Made by a program: the position numbers and the translations under genes. From JANNYA01 sp031422315 (GTDB lineage Bacteria; Pseudomonadota; Gammaproteobacteria; Xanthomonadales; SZUA-5), in NCBI GenBank assembly GCA_031422315.1, contig JANOQN010000023.1:1-27399 (forward strand): a stretch of DNA of 27,399 bases, read 5' to 3'. Shown here piece by piece: positions 9,099-17,198 of the stretch; position 1 is the first letter of the stretch; every line of letters begins with the position of its first letter. Under the pieces are notes generated by a model, which was given only the letters and a program-made list of their open reading frames with translations, did no database searches and had not been told where the DNA came from.

Positions 9099-10180
9099 TG
9101 GTTCACCAACCCGACGCTAATGCTAGGCCCTGGCGCTTCGGTGCTGCGCGTAACGCTAATGCTGTAGGCACCGGCGATACCGTTTGCGCGGGCGTTAAAG
9201 CTGGCGATGCCATTAACGTCGGTGGTCGCCGTTGCGCTAGCAAAGCTCGCCGAGGCGCCGCTGCTCGGCGCACTTGCGCGCAGCACCACGCCTTCCGTTG
9301 CGAATCCGCCCAGCAGCACGTTAACGCGTATCGCCTGCGGGAATGGCGTGTTGATGGCAGCGGATTGATTGCCACCGCTTGCAAGTGACAGCGCCCCCGC
9401 AATCGGGGCCCCGGTTTGGCTTAGGCATATCGGCGAAGTCAAACCAGCCAGCCGCGCTTGCCCTAAAAAATTCCAAGTGATGTTGCCCGCCAATGCCGGC
9501 GCTACCGCCGTTACCTCAACGCGAAACGCGCGCGGGGCATAGCCCGGATACAGCGTCGTCAGCTGCCTTTGCGGCGCTGTACTGGGTGCGATATTGTTAG
9601 TGGCGCCAGCAGCAACCAGCACCGGGTTGCGCTCAAAACTCTCATAGCCAAAAACGGCGCGATAGCCATTCGGGATCAGCTCAATACAGCTCAAATTAGC
9701 CATGATATTTGGGCTGCCTTGCACGGTCGACCCTGCCGGGACCGGCAGCGCTGGTGGCGCCGCTTCAGGCGCGCATCTTGGGCTTCTTTTTGAAATCAGA
9801 TGCTGCCTATTTTGCAAAACCCAGTTAAAGGATTCCTGCACGCTCAAATCAAATGCGATGCGAAACGCCTTCGAATGTCGGCCTGGATAAAAAGTGCTGA
9901 GCTGGCCTCGATTGCCCGCTTGCGGCGTAAAGAAATTTTGCGCGCCGGGCAGCAAAAGGACCGGCGAAGCCTCGAAGCTTTCATAGCCAAAGGTAAACAG
10001 GAACGTGTTGGGTAAACCCGCCACCGGCTGCCGGCACAGGGCATCACCGACTATCGTATTTTGGGCACTAACCAGCGATGCTTGCCCGAGCATTAGCGCG
10101 CAAAATAGCCACCTTGCTGCGGCTTGCTGCGAAAACAGGGCAATATCGCGGGGCCTTAATCGGCGTTCGCAGTGCTGCAT
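9095..10180 (-). CDS. Secreted protein with two FGYES/YPG domains and a bacterial Ig-like domain
   Basis: A 361-residue protein and the first gene of a two-gene operon with the C25 peptidase; its TGA overlaps the next ATG (ATGA). The start has GAGGG nine bases upstream. A long signal peptide (~1-40) ends SLVSAQ. Two copies of a ~95-residue domain follow (~44-138 and ~160-255). Each is bounded by two cysteines and contains FGYESFE, an NP or SP plus V, a LST/LTT-x-YPG segment, AFR(I/V) and a Trp near the end. The same domain opens the 2413-residue protein. The last ~100 residues resemble a bacterial Ig-like (Big_1/invasin-type) domain, with TDVNGIASFNA. There is no enzyme motif. Probably an accessory adhesin or binding partner of the peptidase; this is inference from operon position and the shared domain. 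Confidence 0.85.
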   Translation of the reverse strand: MQHCERRLRPRDIALFSQQAAARWLFCALMLGQASLVSAQNTIVGDALCRQPVAGLPNTFLFTFGYESFEASPVLLLPGAQNFFTPQAGNRGQLSTFYPGRHSKAFRIAFDLSVQESFNWVLQNRQHLISKRSPRCAPEAAPPALPVPAGSTVQGSPNIMANLSCIELIPNGYRAVFGYESFERNPVLVAAGATNNIAPSTAPQRQLTTLYPGYAPRAFRVEVTAVAPALAGNITWNFLGQARLAGLTSPICLSQTGAPIAGALSLASGGNQSAAINTPFPQAIRVNVLLGGFATEGVVLRASAPSSGASASFASATATTDVNGIASFNARANGIAGAYSISVTRSTEAPGPSISVGLVNQ

Positions 10181-10370
10181 ATTGGATTCCCTCGGTGATT
10201 TAGCGGAGCGCTTTTAGGGGTAAGCGCAGGTTTTGGGCTAAAGCCGTCATGAGCTGGGGAAAAGTTAGTGATGAGGTCGAAAAATTTGGTCGCTAGCCTT
10301 AAATTGCTCCTTCTCCCGACCTGATACAAAGGTTATTCTTGATCGCGATATTGTCTGGAACGACAACAAA

Positions 10371-12197
10371 ATGCACATTAAAGGGCTGACAATCACCAAC
10401 CAAAAAAGCTTCTTCGGCTCAACTGAGTTTCACTTCGAGCCGGGATTTAACCTTTTAATTGGTGGAAACTCCTCTGGAAAGTCGGCGGTCCTGGAAGCTC
10501 TTGACCTGTCGGGAACTTTGGTTCCACACAGGTCTTTGCTCAGCAATCCAACGGTCTATCCGACATCAACACAGGCAGAGATCGCTACGCGCTTTCAGTT
10601 GACCGCAGGCGATCTAGAGAATTTGACCAACCATTCCGATGACTACGTTGGTGACACACTCGAAGATGGACAGGATGCCAATTCGACCGAAGTCGAAATT
10701 CTCGACTTGTTCCAAAATCACCCGCTGTGTTTTGAAACAAAAAGACACAGTGCAAGTGGCAATCACGTAAGGCTTTTTCTTTCGGGCAGGCCGTGTCCGT
10801 GGCAACAAAGTCAAAGTTCCGGATATCTAGTATGTGCTGGTATACAGCGAAATGAATTTCACAGAGTATTTCTGCGAGTGCATGGGGCACCGTATGTGGC
10901 GCAATGGGACGAATTGTGGTCGGTTCTGGGACGTAGCACCTATCGTTTTGCAACGGAACGGCGTCCAGCTGCGCAGTCGGGTCACACTACTACGACTGAA
11001 CTTGCTTCGGACGGCGGGAACCTTCCGTACTGTTTGAATCACTTGCAATCACATAGCCAGGCACTGCATGCGCAACTAACTAAGCTGACAAACCGCATAT
11101 TGCCAGCAGTAAAATCAGTCAACGCCGTTCCTAACGGCAATGGTCAGTTCGACGTTATGGTTCACAACTTGACTCCGGAAATTTTTCGAGGCGACTTAGC
11201 CGTCAGTCTGGCAAACGTCGGCACCGGCGTTGGTAACGTCGTTGCCATGCTGTACGTCGCGTTGGCATCGCAGACACCGCGAATCATCTTGCTCGAAGAG
11301 CCGAATTCTTACCTCCATCCGCGCGCCCTTCGTGAGTTGTTAGCGATACTCGCGGACGTCGGTGCACATCATCAGTTCTTCATTACGACACATTCCAGCG
11401 ACGTACTTCGCGCCGTCAAGGCATCCACCGTGACCGAACTCGAGTTCGACGGACAACAGTCCACGCGAAGACAAGTTCCCGGTATAAAGCTTAGAGAACT
11501 AAAAGCTGGGCTGATGGACATGGGTATACGCATCAGCGACTTACACGGCTGTGATCGCGTGCTGTGGGTTGAAGGACAAACCGAAGAAGCGGTGTTTCCG
11601 CTGCTGTTGCGCAAATACTTCCCTGACATTGCTTCTGGCGTAGCCGTGCTGCGTGTGCATGCAACGAGCGATTTCGACGGTGCAGTCAAAGAGCACCATC
11701 TCGATCCGATTAAGGTCAGCGAGATTTACCAAAAACTGAGTGACGGCAACTCGCTTGCCCCCATCATGGCTGGCATTGTTCTCGACACAGAAAAGCGACA
11801 AAAATCTGAATGTGACAGGATAAGTAAGGCTTCATGCGGGCGCATTCACTTTCTTCAACGCCCGATGCTGGAAGATTATTTTCTGCACGCGGCAGCCATT
11901 GGGCAGCTGATTTTTGAACGCAGCGGAATTGTTATAGAAGAATCTGTAGTCCGGCGCGAATTAGAGGAAGCTCGAGAAAATAAGCAACTTTGCTTGAACT
12001 CAAATGCGCCGACGTCTGACTTGCATGCAGCCAAAACGCTAAATCATGTTTGCGGCATCCTTAGCGAACGCAAAGTTGAATATCGCAAGACCCTTGACGG
12101 CCCGTGGTTCGTTGAATACTTGTTGAAATTCGACGAACCCGCGCTTTCGGATTTGAAAGCACTGTTGCATGGGATTCTTGACCAAGAATGCAAGTGA
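10371..12197 (+). CDS. OLD-family ATP-dependent endonuclease (AAA ATPase plus TOPRIM)
   Basis: A 608-residue protein. The N-terminal ABC-type ATPase has a Walker A (GGNSSGKS, residues 31-38), a Walker B with a split acidic pair in ILLEEPNSYLHP (Glu309/Glu310) and an H-loop FFITTHSSDVL. The C-terminal half is TOPRIM-like: LWVEGQTEE with Glu401, then IVLDTEK with Asp472 and Glu474, and a later MLEDYF segment as in OLD proteins. The length fits class 1 OLD nucleases such as P2 Old. Base composition looks less GC-rich than its neighbours, suggesting transfer. No GajB-like UvrD helicase or reverse transcriptase is adjacent, so it is not an obvious Gabija or retron set. It is transcribed divergently from the secreted-protein operon; 190 bases separate the two starts. 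A role in phage defence or DNA processing is inference from the family. Confidence 0.85.
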   Translation: MHIKGLTITNQKSFFGSTEFHFEPGFNLLIGGNSSGKSAVLEALDLSGTLVPHRSLLSNPTVYPTSTQAEIATRFQLTAGDLENLTNHSDDYVGDTLEDGQDANSTEVEILDLFQNHPLCFETKRHSASGNHVRLFLSGRPCPWQQSQSSGYLVCAGIQRNEFHRVFLRVHGAPYVAQWDELWSVLGRSTYRFATERRPAAQSGHTTTTELASDGGNLPYCLNHLQSHSQALHAQLTKLTNRILPAVKSVNAVPNGNGQFDVMVHNLTPEIFRGDLAVSLANVGTGVGNVVAMLYVALASQTPRIILLEEPNSYLHPRALRELLAILADVGAHHQFFITTHSSDVLRAVKASTVTELEFDGQQSTRRQVPGIKLRELKAGLMDMGIRISDLHGCDRVLWVEGQTEEAVFPLLLRKYFPDIASGVAVLRVHATSDFDGAVKEHHLDPIKVSEIYQKLSDGNSLAPIMAGIVLDTEKRQKSECDRISKASCGRIHFLQRPMLEDYFLHAAAIGQLIFERSGIVIEESVVRRELEEARENKQLCLNSNAPTSDLHAAKTLNHVCGILSERKVEYRKTLDGPWFVEYLLKFDEPALSDLKALLHGILDQECK

Positions 12198-12528
12198 CTG
12201 ATTCGATGCAGTTCTCCATGGATTAGCACCCAACTTAGGGTATTCACGGCTTAAGCTGGTATCAGATTTTTTTCTTAAACTTCAACCAAAAGCCACGCAA
12301 AACCTATGCCAGAAATTGGACGCGGCAAATTCCAACGCCGTGGTTCGTACCCTTACGCTGCCCCTCATCCCAACCTTCTCCCCAAAATTAGCTTAGGCTC
12401 CGAACAAATATATCGGTTGGCAGAAGGAGCCGTTTGGGGTTATCGAAAAATTTTCGCAACCAAGCACTAAAAATGACGGTTTTCCCCCAACTCTTGCGCT
12501 TAGCCAAATACTTAACTGGAGAATGCGT
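12198..12528. other. Intergenic region without a recognisable gene
   Basis: These 331 bases separate the OLD-type nuclease from the beta-helix protein. There is no convincing open frame. A T-rich run follows the nuclease stop at ~12267, but no clean stem precedes it. A pyrimidine-rich segment at ~12361-12384 (CTCATCCCAACCTTCTCCCC) resembles the short C/T-rich repeats scattered through some gammaproteobacterial genomes. The promoter of the downstream gene must lie here, but no strong -35/-10 pair stands out. Confidence 0.4.
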
Positions 12529-14493
12529 ATGCGCTGCACTATACAAACATCTTTGGCCCACGCGGCAGTCGCATGCGGTTTGCCAAACAGCACGCGTCGA
12601 AAGCCTATCGCCAGCGCTTTTCTGACTTTGTTGCTACTGCTGCCACTCGCCGCGGGCGCGCAATCGCTGACTTACACGCCTGCATTTAGCGGCCCCAATA
12701 CAGTCTCTCCGGATATTTTGTTTCAAAGCGGCGTGCGGGATCGCGTTGGCAGCGTGCGGGCGGACGTGGTGGCTGTTGCGCCGGTGGATTTTGTCGCTGG
12801 CAGCAGTGCGCAGCTGCAAAATTGCAGCATCAGCGGCAGCGACGCCAGCGCGTTTAGTGCGGTCAGCGGGGTCAATTTGAATTTCGCTGGCGTGGGCGCG
12901 GCGGCGCAGTTTTTGCCGCTTAGCTGTACCTCGGGCCAGAGTGATCGTACCGCCCTGCTGGTGTGCGAGGAGCGCATCAACGCAGGGCCCGGCACGATGC
13001 GCAGCTGGCCGTTGACCTGCCCGGCGTGTACCGTGGTTTTCAGCGGTGATCTGACTCAGCAAGCGCCCGCTGGCACGCAGGATGTGCAAACCAGCGCCGG
13101 CATTCAATCCGGGCGCCTGCCGCGGTTTGCACCGGCCGGCACCTGTGCGGTGCCGAAACCGATTCCGACAGCGTTCGCAGGCGGCAACCGGCGCTTCCAC
13201 CGCTATCGAATCAGCTCAAACGCTACCGACACCCGCTGCATGACGCTGCAGCTGCGCGGTGATGTAACGCATTTTATGGCCGCCTACAGCGCGTTTGATC
13301 CCAATAATGTAGTCCAAAATTACCGGGCCGATCCGGGTCTTTCGCCGTTTCGCGGGCAGCCCTCAAGTATGTCGCTGACGGTGCCGCCACAATCCAGCAT
13401 TGATGTCGTGGTACACGAAGTCAATCCCAATGACGTCAACGGCAGCTACACGCTCGGGCTCAGCGGCTGCACGCGCGGGCCGTTTTCCGCGCCGCTGCAG
13501 GCGATCGTTAGTAACCTAAATGATGCCGGTGCCGGCAGTTTGCGCGCTACCATTGCCGGGCTGGCTTCCGCACCCGATAGCGTGATTCGCTTTGCGCCAA
13601 ATTTGTTTGCCCCTGGCGTGCCCGCCACGCTAGCACTGCAGGGCACGCTGGAGCTGGGCAACGTCAGTATCATCGGCCCCGGTGCAAACTTGCTTGAGCT
13701 GCGCCGCGTATCCGGCACCGTGCCGGTGCTGCGAATAGGATCTGAATTCACCGCCAGCATCAGTGGCCTAGCGATTGCAAATGGCCAAGCCGGCGGAATT
13801 GACAATCGCGGCAGCTTGACTGGCGTTGATCTGCACATTCGCAATAGCGCCGGCACCGGCATTACCAACGCCGTAGGTGCAACGCTGAATTTGCGTGCCA
13901 GCGCAATCACCGGCAATGCCAACGGTGCTGGCTCTGCACTGGCGAATTTGGGCACCGCGACGCTGGTCAATAGCACCGTTACCGGCAACGCAGTCACCAT
14001 CGGCGTCGGCGGCGCGCTCACCAACAGCGGCACACTGTCGCTGTTTAACGTCACCATTGCTGACAACAATAATTCTATTGGCGTGGCCCCCAATTTGGCT
14101 ATCGTCAACAGCGGCACGCTCACGCTGATCAACAGTATTTTGGCGAACCCAGCGCCGATCCAGCTCAGCAACACCGGATTATTCAGCGCATTCCACAGCC
14201 TGAGCACGGACGCCAGCCTGCCGGCCATTAATGGCAATCTACCGAACACCCAGCCGCTGCTGCTGCCCGCCGACTTGAACGGCGGCAGCACGCCTAACTT
14301 TTTGCCCGCCAGCAACAGCCCAGTGCAGGGTGCCGGGCGCAGCAGCGATGTCGCGGCACCGCTTTACGGGCAAGCGCCCTTTACCGATCAGCGCGGAAGT
14401 GGTTTTGCGCGCATCAATGGCAGCGCAGTGGATATCGGTGCGGTTGAGTTTGTAGCGGTAGCTGAGGCTATTTTTGCTTCGGGGTTTGAGTAG
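12529..14493 (+). CDS. Secreted right-handed beta-helix protein, choice-of-anchor Q type, FASGFE tail
   Basis: A 654-residue protein from the ATG at 12529, chosen because GGAG lies seven bases upstream; an in-frame ATG at 12523 is too close to it. A signal peptide ends around residue 45 (LLLLLPLAAGAQ). The N-terminal half is Cys-containing and beta-rich. Residues ~328-600 contain parallel beta-helix-like repeats rich in Asn, Ser and Gly (for example LVNSTVTGNAV, LSLFNVTIADNN). The end has the typical choice-of-anchor Q close, with FTDQRGSGFARINGSAVDIGAVEF, split here by its conserved DQRG and DIGAVE elements, followed by AIFASGFE and TAG. Such proteins are extracellular, and polysaccharide or surface binding is often assumed. 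The intron-like copy 2 begins on the next base. Confidence 0.88.
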   Translation: MRCTIQTSLAHAAVACGLPNSTRRKPIASAFLTLLLLLPLAAGAQSLTYTPAFSGPNTVSPDILFQSGVRDRVGSVRADVVAVAPVDFVAGSSAQLQNCSISGSDASAFSAVSGVNLNFAGVGAAAQFLPLSCTSGQSDRTALLVCEERINAGPGTMRSWPLTCPACTVVFSGDLTQQAPAGTQDVQTSAGIQSGRLPRFAPAGTCAVPKPIPTAFAGGNRRFHRYRISSNATDTRCMTLQLRGDVTHFMAAYSAFDPNNVVQNYRADPGLSPFRGQPSSMSLTVPPQSSIDVVVHEVNPNDVNGSYTLGLSGCTRGPFSAPLQAIVSNLNDAGAGSLRATIAGLASAPDSVIRFAPNLFAPGVPATLALQGTLELGNVSIIGPGANLLELRRVSGTVPVLRIGSEFTASISGLAIANGQAGGIDNRGSLTGVDLHIRNSAGTGITNAVGATLNLRASAITGNANGAGSALANLGTATLVNSTVTGNAVTIGVGGALTNSGTLSLFNVTIADNNNSIGVAPNLAIVNSGTLTLINSILANPAPIQLSNTGLFSAFHSLSTDASLPAINGNLPNTQPLLLPADLNGGSTPNFLPASNSPVQGAGRSSDVAAPLYGQAPFTDQRGSGFARINGSAVDIGAVEFVAVAEAIFASGFE

Positions 14494-14586
14494 GTGCGCC
14501 GGCACAAACCGGCAAAGCGTAAGGGGTGCAAGTCCCTTACAACACACCCACAACAAAAGGAGTAGCGAACCATGTTTGTCCCCGAG
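14494..14586 (+). mobile_element. Group II intron 5'-end-like remnant, copy 2
   Basis: Nearly identical to the element at 338, and likewise beginning exactly after a TAG that follows a GFE codon series. It contains the same GCCGG/CCGGC hairpin and an AAGGG/CCCTT stem around GTGCAAGT, the form expected of the group II epsilon-prime segment. It is longer than copy 1 by about 15 bases. Similarity ends at CCCCGAG; the sequence then runs into the tail of another secreted-protein gene. No maturase or domain V is present. This is either a truncated intron or a short conserved 3'-UTR RNA. Confidence 0.6.
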
Positions 14587-14767
14587 CGCACTCATTTACA
14601 CCCTCAGCGCCAACGTGGCAACACCCGCATCATCCAGTATCAGCAATCGCGCGGAAGTATTTTTGCCAGCCGGTAACACCATTGACGATGCGGTGCCGGG
14701 CAATCAAAGCCAAACTGACGTCAATACACGGCAATTTATGTTTGCTGATGGGTTTGAAGCCCAATAA
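14587..14767 (+). pseudogene. Tail fragment of a DUF11-type secreted protein with FADGFE ending
   Basis: In the frame ending at the TAA of 14765-14767, about 57 residues read YTLSANVATPAS, then ISNRAEVFLPAG, PGNQSQTDVN and finally MFADGFEAQ. The ISNxAxV, PGN-x-S-x-TDV pattern is how DUF11 repeats normally end. There is no signal peptide, no start codon with a ribosome binding site, and no upstream domain: the 5' part is replaced by the intron-like element. It is therefore best read as the 3' remnant of a separate GFE-tailed gene. The stop lies seven bases from the end of hemL on the other strand. Confidence 0.65.
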
Positions 14768-14773
14768 ATTAGC

Positions 14774-16075
14774 TTAGCCGTCTGCGAACGCCTCAGCACA
14801 AATCGCTAGCGTTTCTGCAATCACGCTGGCATCGTGCGCAATAGATATGAAACCCGCCTCATAGGCGCTGGGCGCGAAGTAGACGCCGCGCGAGAGTGAT
14901 GCGTGGAAAAAGCGCTTGAAGCCTTCGATGTCGGCTTTTGCGGCCTCTTCAAAATTTTGCGCGGGCTTGGCATTAAAGTAAAAACCGAACATGCCGCCTA
15001 GGCTTACGGTGCTGAACGCTACGCCGGCTTTATCAGCTAACGCCTGCATGCCGGTGCAAAGACTTTGGCACTGGCGGGTTAAGTCTTCGAAAAAACCAGC
15101 GCGTTGGATAATTGCCAAGTTCGCCAAGCCGGCCGCCATGGCAATCGGATTGCCGCTCAGCGTGCCAGCTTGATACACCGGTCCAAGCGGCGCGATGTGC
15201 TGCATGATTTTACGCGCGCCGCCGTAAGCACCGACTGGCATGCCTGCGCCAATCACCTTACCAAAAGTACTCAGATCGGGCTTGACCTGATAGTGGCCCT
15301 GCGCGCCGGTTAGCGCGACCCTAAAACCGGTCATCACTTCATCAAATACCAGCACTGTGCCGTGTTGATCACACAGTTTGCGAAGGCCATGTAAGAATGC
15401 GGGCTCAGGCAGCACCATATTCATATTGCCTGCCACCGGCTCGACAATGATCGCGGCAATTTCACCCGGATACTCGGTAAAGATCGCCTCAACTTGCTCG
15501 AGATTATTGAAATCACAGGTGTGCGTTAGCTCTGCCAACACACTGGGTACGCCGGGGGAATTGGGCAGGCCGAGTGTGGCGACGCCGCTGCCCGCTTTCA
15601 CTAAAAACGAGTCGGCATGGCCGTGATAGCAGCCGGAAAACTTAATTATCCGATCGCGGCCCGTGTATCCGCGCGCCAGTCGAATCGCGCTCAAGCACGC
15701 TTCCGTACCCGAGCTAACAAAACGCAGCAAATCCACGCTTGGGTACAGCGCCACAATGCGCTCGGCTAGCTCAGCTTCGAGCGGGCAGGGCGCACCAAAG
15801 CTTAGGCCATCGCGCGCGGTTTTGGTAACGGCCTCAATGACTTCCGGGTGCGCGTGGCCGGCAATTGCCGGGCCCCAGGAGCCGATGTAGTCGATATAAC
15901 GCGTGCCTTCGACGTCAAATAAATACGGGCCATTTGCGCGCGCCACGAAAAATGGCGTGCCGCCGACCTGCTTGAATGCACGAACTGGCGAGTTAACGCC
16001 GCCGGGAATAATCTGCTGGGCGCGTAGAAATTCGGCGGCGTTGCTGGTGTTGGATTTTGCATGGGCAGTTTGCAC
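14774..16075 (-). CDS. hemL: Glutamate-1-semialdehyde 2,1-aminomutase
   Basis: Converts glutamate-1-semialdehyde to 5-aminolevulinate in the C5 route to haem, using pyridoxal phosphate in the cytoplasm. The protein follows the E. coli enzyme along its length: IIPGGVNSPVRAF near the start, YIDYIGSWGP, SSGTEACLSAIRLARG, CYHGHADS, VFDEVMTGFR, STFGKVIGAGMPVGA with the Schiff-base lysine, and YQAGTLSGNPIAMAAG. The frame stays open to 16297, but the extra residues do not match the family. A GTG at 16075 gives 433 residues, close to the usual 426, so it is the preferred start; a weak AAGAG lies about 11 bases upstream. It stands alone, divergent from fitAB. Confidence 0.95.
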   Translation of the reverse strand: MQTAHAKSNTSNAAEFLRAQQIIPGGVNSPVRAFKQVGGTPFFVARANGPYLFDVEGTRYIDYIGSWGPAIAGHAHPEVIEAVTKTARDGLSFGAPCPLEAELAERIVALYPSVDLLRFVSSGTEACLSAIRLARGYTGRDRIIKFSGCYHGHADSFLVKAGSGVATLGLPNSPGVPSVLAELTHTCDFNNLEQVEAIFTEYPGEIAAIIVEPVAGNMNMVLPEPAFLHGLRKLCDQHGTVLVFDEVMTGFRVALTGAQGHYQVKPDLSTFGKVIGAGMPVGAYGGARKIMQHIAPLGPVYQAGTLSGNPIAMAAGLANLAIIQRAGFFEDLTRQCQSLCTGMQALADKAGVAFSTVSLGGMFGFYFNAKPAQNFEEAAKADIEGFKRFFHASLSRGVYFAPSAYEAGFISIAHDASVIAETLAICAEAFADG

Positions 16076-16277
16076 GGTTTTCGATGCTCTTAAAAGTGAA
16101 GGCAGCCGCAAAGTATGCCAACCGTATTGCCAACGGCAGGTGGATTGGGTGATTTGTTGTCGAGGATTGCGCATTAGCGTAGCGGCCCAAGCTAGCGACA
16201 AAATGTGTCGTATGGTGCATAGGTCATTTGAGTTTGTTGGATGCTTGCAAGTTTGACGCGCTAAATGGCTAGACTTT

Positions 16278-16291
16278 GATATCATGATATC
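16278..16291. promoter_or_regulatory. Perfect 14-bp palindrome upstream of fitAB, likely FitA operator
   Basis: GATATCATGATATC is identical on both strands and lies 30 bases before the antitoxin start. It is flanked by CTTTG on the left and CAAAG on the right, which extends the symmetry imperfectly. The TATCAT inside it could be a -10 element. Ribbon-helix-helix antitoxins usually bind such inverted repeats over their own promoter, so autoregulation by FitA (with FitB) is the likely role. Confidence 0.6.
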
Positions 16292-16320
16292 TTGCAAAGT
16301 TGGCTGGATGGGGATTCAAC

Positions 16321-16605
16321 ATGGACCAAACGACTCGACCTACTCAAAAGGGTGCAGTTCAGCTTCTTATTCGCGGCTTAGATCCAGCGGTAAAAGCGCG
16401 CTTGCGCAGCCGCGCGATGCGCAACGGCAGCAGCATGGAAGCAGAAGCGAGAGTCATTTTGACCGCGGCGTTAGCCCTGCAAACGAACACAGAGGCGGTT
16501 GGTTTTGGTACTGCAATGTTGCAGTGTTTTTCTGGATCGGGCGCAGGCTTGACAACAGAACTGGCGACCTTGCCGCGTCGTTTGGCGTTGCCTGCGACAT
16601 TTTGA
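16321..16605 (+). CDS. fitA: FitA-like ribbon-helix-helix antitoxin
   Basis: A 94-residue protein from the ATG at 16321, which has GGGG seven bases upstream; an in-frame ATG at 16300 lacks one. The core, VQLLIRGLDPAVKARLRSRAMRNGSSMEAEARVIL, is represented by its IRGLDP beta strand and the SMEAEAR helix typical of FitA/Arc-type DNA-binding antitoxins. The C-terminal stretch, ending LPRRLALPATF, is the toxin-binding tail seen in the family, so the gene looks full length. It neutralises the PIN toxin encoded next and probably represses the operon through the palindrome at 16278. Confidence 0.85.
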   Translation: MDQTTRPTQKGAVQLLIRGLDPAVKARLRSRAMRNGSSMEAEARVILTAALALQTNTEAVGFGTAMLQCFSGSGAGLTTELATLPRRLALPATF

Positions 16606-16680
16606 CAACCCTAATGCCTCGCATATCGCTTGTTAGCCTAGTTTTTTGTCTGCGGGCGGGAATTGAACTGGAACGCGGAC

Positions 16681-17100
16681 TTGATTGTTCTTGATAGCAA
16701 CGTAATTTCGGAACTCATGCGCGAGCGGCCAGAGCCAAGCGTCGTGCAATGGGCGGATGCGCAGGCGAGCGGAATGTTGTGGACTTGTTCGATTACTTTG
16801 TTTGAGCTGCATTTCGGCTTACGGCGCATGGCAATCGGTAAGAAACGTAATTTGCTGGAATCGGGGCTGCTGTATTTCGAAGCAAAGATTTTAGCCGGGC
16901 GCGTATTAGATTTTGATTCGGGTGCGGCACGCGCAGCAGCTCAATACGCAGCGACGCTCGAAGCGCTCGGCAAGCCCGTTGATATACGAGATGCGCAAAT
17001 TGCAGGCATCGTGCTGAATGCCAAAGCAAAGCTGGCAACTCGCAATGTGAAGCATTTTGCCGCGTTAGGCGCAATCGTGATCAATCCGTGGGGTGATTGA
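16681..17100 (+). CDS. fitB: FitB-like PIN-domain ribonuclease toxin
   Basis: A 139-residue protein, the same length as gonococcal FitB, if translation starts at TTG 16681 (MIVLDSNVISEL, the standard family start); an alternative TTG at 16663 adds six residues. PIN acidic residues are in place: Asp5, Glu42 (TLFELHFG) and Asp104 (VDIRDAQIAG), with the conserved TRNVKHF segment and a final INPWGD like FitB's NPW ending. It is a Mg-dependent RNase held inactive by FitA. The 75-base gap to the antitoxin is unusual, since these genes normally touch or overlap. The non-ATG start may lower toxin output; this is inference. Confidence 0.85.
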   Translation: MIVLDSNVISELMRERPEPSVVQWADAQASGMLWTCSITLFELHFGLRRMAIGKKRNLLESGLLYFEAKILAGRVLDFDSGAARAAAQYAATLEALGKPVDIRDAQIAGIVLNAKAKLATRNVKHFAALGAIVINPWGD

Positions 17101-17198
17101 GGCTTTAAAGTTTCAGTTTTTGCGCACAGCTAGCTGTTTGTTGGCAATTTTGGGTATTTACTCTACTGCGCGCTCCTACAAAGGGCGCAGGTTTTCAA

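Noticed and set aside
10371..12197. Gabija or retron defence system
   Set aside because: No adjacent UvrD-like helicase, reverse transcriptase or structured retron RNA was found; only the single ATPase/TOPRIM gene is present.
13446..14315. 289-residue minus-strand frame opposite the beta-helix protein
   Set aside because: Antisense of a repetitive coding region; no start signal and composition typical of a shadow.
16076..16297. N-terminal extension of hemL up to 16297
   Set aside because: The added ~74 residues do not resemble the family, whose N-terminus matches the GTG start at 16075, and they would overlap the fitAB operator.
17126..17137. 12-bp palindrome ACAGCTAGCTGT after fitB as a terminator
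   Set aside because: No loop and no proper T-tract; too short to claim.
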